Assembly: GCF_001039355.2 (NCBI RefSeq)
Contig: NW_019775619.1
Coordinates: 102,333 to 166,332 of the forward strand
Length of the DNA stretch: 64,000 nucleotides
Origin: Lingula anatina
Taxonomy: Eukaryota; Brachiopoda; Lingulata; Lingulida; Lingulidae
Direction of reading: 5' to 3'
Part shown: one piece after another, positions 61,491 to 64,000 of the stretch
How the letters are laid out: every line of letters starts with the position of its first letter
Numbering within the stretch: the first letter of the stretch is position 1
Program-made: the position numbers and the translations under genes
Notes under the pieces: generated by a model
Database searches by the model: none
What the model was told of the DNA's origin: nothing
What the model saw: the letters and a program-made list of their open reading frames with translations, nothing else

Positions 61491-61711
61491 AAAAGCCTAG
61501 GTCCCAACGAGGTTTTGGACGCACGGTTAGGATGTAGCTGGACCGCAGGGAAAGAATCGAGTAATTGGTGAAAAGTTTCTACGTGCTGTTTGCGTCCTCC
61601 AAAAGTCGCACGATGGACGTGCTCCTCACTCACGAACTCCCACGTTTTCCCCAATTTTTTGGCCGTAGACCACACCTAGCAGCCTTTACGTTCGGTTGGG
61701 ACCTAGGCTTT
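61491..61711. mobile_element. MITE with AAGCCTAGGTCCCAAC ends (about 220 bp)
   Basis: Left end AAAGCCTAGGTCCCAACGAG; the inverted right end reads AAAGCCTAGGTCCCAACCGAA. The interior also shows partial inversion (CGCACGGTTAGG, GCGTCC). An open frame of 73 codons inside is a by-product of the palindrome. Target duplication is unclear. It lies upstream of the exon at 60780-61165, perhaps in an intron or the promoter region of that gene. Confidence 0.7.
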
Positions 61712-64000
61712 ACCCAATGGTAGATGTTACACCTAGTTATAAGTCTTATCCACAGCAACGCAATATCCTTGCGACAATAACCAGCAGCGAGTTTGTTATT
61801 TGTTTCTACTCTAGTCAGCGTCTATTCCTTAACTGGCGTCTAATAACTTGTGAAATAATTAGCAAACAAATATCCAAGAGCAGCCATAATTCCCTGTCAA
61901 CACTTTTCCTGTCAACTGCCAGAGAACGTTCCGGTCACTAATTGTTCTGATCCGCCATCTTTGTGCCTCGGAATCCAACCCCAATCCAGAGTGACCAGAA
62001 GACAGAATAAAGCCTTGGATAGAGACTTAATTAACTCTCGTTACTTATAAACACTCACCTTAGTTGTGCTGTTTAAGAGATTTATTTCATCTTTCACAAC
62101 TTTTCCTTAACATACTGTAGTCTTTCCTTTGTCATCACCCAAAACGTCCCTAAACTACAGACCAAGTGAACCGATTATTTGCCTTGTCGCCTGACAGCAG
62201 AGCTAAGCTGTTTATATCATTGTAGCAACCGACCCCATACAACACAGCAGTGCTGCGTATCACCTTTTGTTTAGATTCGATAATCGATACAAGAAGCCCT
62301 ATACGCTAAGCGGCCAACAACAAGCGTAGGATAGTTTACAGTGTGTATGGATATACGTTTTGGGGAAGATCAATAAAGTATGCTACTTGTCTATGGAGTG
62401 TATAGCATTAAGGTATTGATTCGATAATCGAAAGTTATTGATTTGTTATAATTATGCACATACAGGCTACATTGGTCTCGTAAATGGCATCTTTTCTATT
62501 TCTAGAAATAATCAGATTACATTACCATTGTGTTGAGAAGATAGAGTCAACATGGTGTCACTGAGGGGAGAGGATCTGATACACATGTAGAATGAATTTC
62601 GGAATGTGAAGTGAATTTTTTATTGATATTGAAACATGATAAAATATTTCCATTGCGTGTTGTGAAGAATTTTTAAAAGAAAAAAGTTTTAAAATAATTT
62701 TTAAAAGAAAAAAAGCAAAATTTAAAATATTGCACCAAGCACAAATAACGAAATTATTTGGGGCTTCACCATCTTAGCGCAAAGGAAATGCAGCAGTTGG
62801 CTACTCCCTGTCAGTGATTGTGCTAGATGTGACCACGTTCACTGTCACACCTACCGCAATCTCACCCACTGACACCAGCTAAGTCAAGGATTTTCATGTC
62901 GATCTCCTTCCTGTGTGTACAGGGAAAAGGCCTTGATGTCACATCCTTCAAACGAGAATTCCTTCTTCTGAAAAATACGTGTTGCTATGGTAATGGAAAA
63001 CATTGTTTTATTGACAAGTTTTGTAAAATCGAGAAATTTGGGTTACCTAAAAATCGACGGATTTTGATGCCGTATCTCCAACCCTCTAAATTATGTACTG
63101 GGAACATATCGCAAATAGACCATCGTTTAAGATTTAATGAGGTAGTTTTACATTTTTCCAAACTTTTCAGCCTATGAAGATTTTGCGAGAGGGGGATGAA
63201 ATGACACTGGACAAGGTTGGCAGCTACATGTAGTTTAAAATATGTGTCGCTAACCTTAAGTCCATCTGTGGTGTTTAAAGTCTTGGTTTTCCTCGTCATT
63301 ATCATTTTTTACAAGTATTCTTTATCACGGGGACTTCGCGGTATGTTCTTTCTTCTTTCATTAACAATTCTATAGCAAAGGCTGAACACTTATATTTTAT
63401 CGAGGCTTAAATGGACACACGTGCACCAAGCCTCATCGAAACAAAAAATACAGCTTTTTCCACAGAAGACGACACGTGAGAACAAAACCTCCCCACGGAG
63501 GATTTGGCAAAGGTTGACATCACATGGACCTTAGAATAGAGAAAACTCATGCGATATCTTACTGTTCACACGGGATACACACGGACCGGTTCTAATCAAT
63601 ACCTAAATCGGTCTCTATCGGTCTAGGTCTAGTGTGAACGCTGACATACCCCACTGTGCTCTAGGGAGGTGCTTGGGTCAGGCATCGGTCAGCTCGACTC
63701 GTGAGCGCTCGCTTGATTAGCGCACGGCGGGGCGCGTGCTTGCGCGTGTTACATGGCCTGTTTATTATGCAATTATAAAGGCTAACGTCCAGATGTGCAT
63801 TCCAATGTATTTGTATAGCTATGGGGAGTTGGAGCAGGTCTTAGCTTCTTCTGGGAAGTTTTATTTTGAATTGTAACAAGAGATGTTAGGAAGTTATTTG
63901 GAATGTTGTGAGTGATATGATAACGGGGTGGATGACGTCATAATCCCCGAACCAAAAACTTTCAACAACTTCCACAATTTCTTTTTTGCATTTTTTTTTT
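61712..64000. other. Non-coding stretch to the window edge
   Basis: Nothing recognised as an exon. TTCGATAATCGA occurs near 62276 and again near 62420, and a GTTCACAC...GTGTGAAC inverted pair brackets about 63565-63640. Upstream exons or the promoter of the minus-strand gene may lie here or beyond the window. Confidence 0.4.

Noticed and set aside
1-64000. CRISPR arrays, prokaryotic operons, rRNA genes
   Set aside because: The interspersed repeats are transposon ends, microsatellites or allelic copies; the spliced gene and retroelements mark an animal nuclear genome.

Overview
This is a piece of animal nuclear genome. It is AT-leaning, intron-bearing and mostly non-coding, crowded with microsatellites, miniature DNA transposons (MITEs) and degraded retroelements. 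A class A GPCR terminus at the left edge, a spliced gene at the right end, a 5'-truncated CR1/L2-like retroposon, a Tc1 transposase relic and very high allelic polymorphism together suggest a highly heterozygous invertebrate, probably marine. I cannot name the species from sequence alone.

Only two real protein-coding loci can be supported. At 1-251 (+) lies the end of a rhodopsin-like GPCR (TM6, TM7 with NPIIY, helix 8, stop). At 59480-61165 (-) lies a two-exon gene, with possibly more exons upstream. It encodes a predicted 407-residue single-pass membrane protein: a Thr/Ser-rich, N-glycosylatable N-terminus, one membrane helix, and a long cytoplasmic tail with a Lys run, a coiled coil and a Lys-Pro repeat. 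The two loci show no functional link. The roughly 59 kb between them holds no other gene I can defend.

The dominant structure is five pairs of adjacent near-identical blocks: 6412-9140/10081-15778; 17330-20850/20855-27806; 28495-29905/29908-31347; 39315-41302/41329-43832; 43834-49392/50131-55292. Single-N joins sit at a block end or beside it (9141, 20854, 29907, 41328, 43833, 50130, 55293; 7595 lies inside a block). The paired blocks differ by scattered substitutions, small indels and clean transposon insertions. The best reading is that both haplotypes of a diploid were left uncollapsed and strung in tandem, so the true locus is shorter than 64 kb by roughly 15 kb. An additional 943-bp duplication of equal length flanks the 348-N gap at 24507-24854 and looks purely artefactual.

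Because both alleles are present, the window contains filled and empty sites for several mobile elements: a 788-bp element with long terminal inverted repeats (TIRs) and a CAATG target duplication (TSD); a 284-bp GCAGTA-rich TIR element; a roughly 549-bp possible solo LTR with GATAA duplications; a 160-bp insertion with ATGTG duplications; a nested insertion of about 2.2 kb; and a 2.07-kb segment holding the CR1/L2-like relic. Several MITE families recur at different sites, notably one with GATCGATC-containing ends that is seen at five places. Frame-breaking indels between alleles also show that several longer open frames are not genes.
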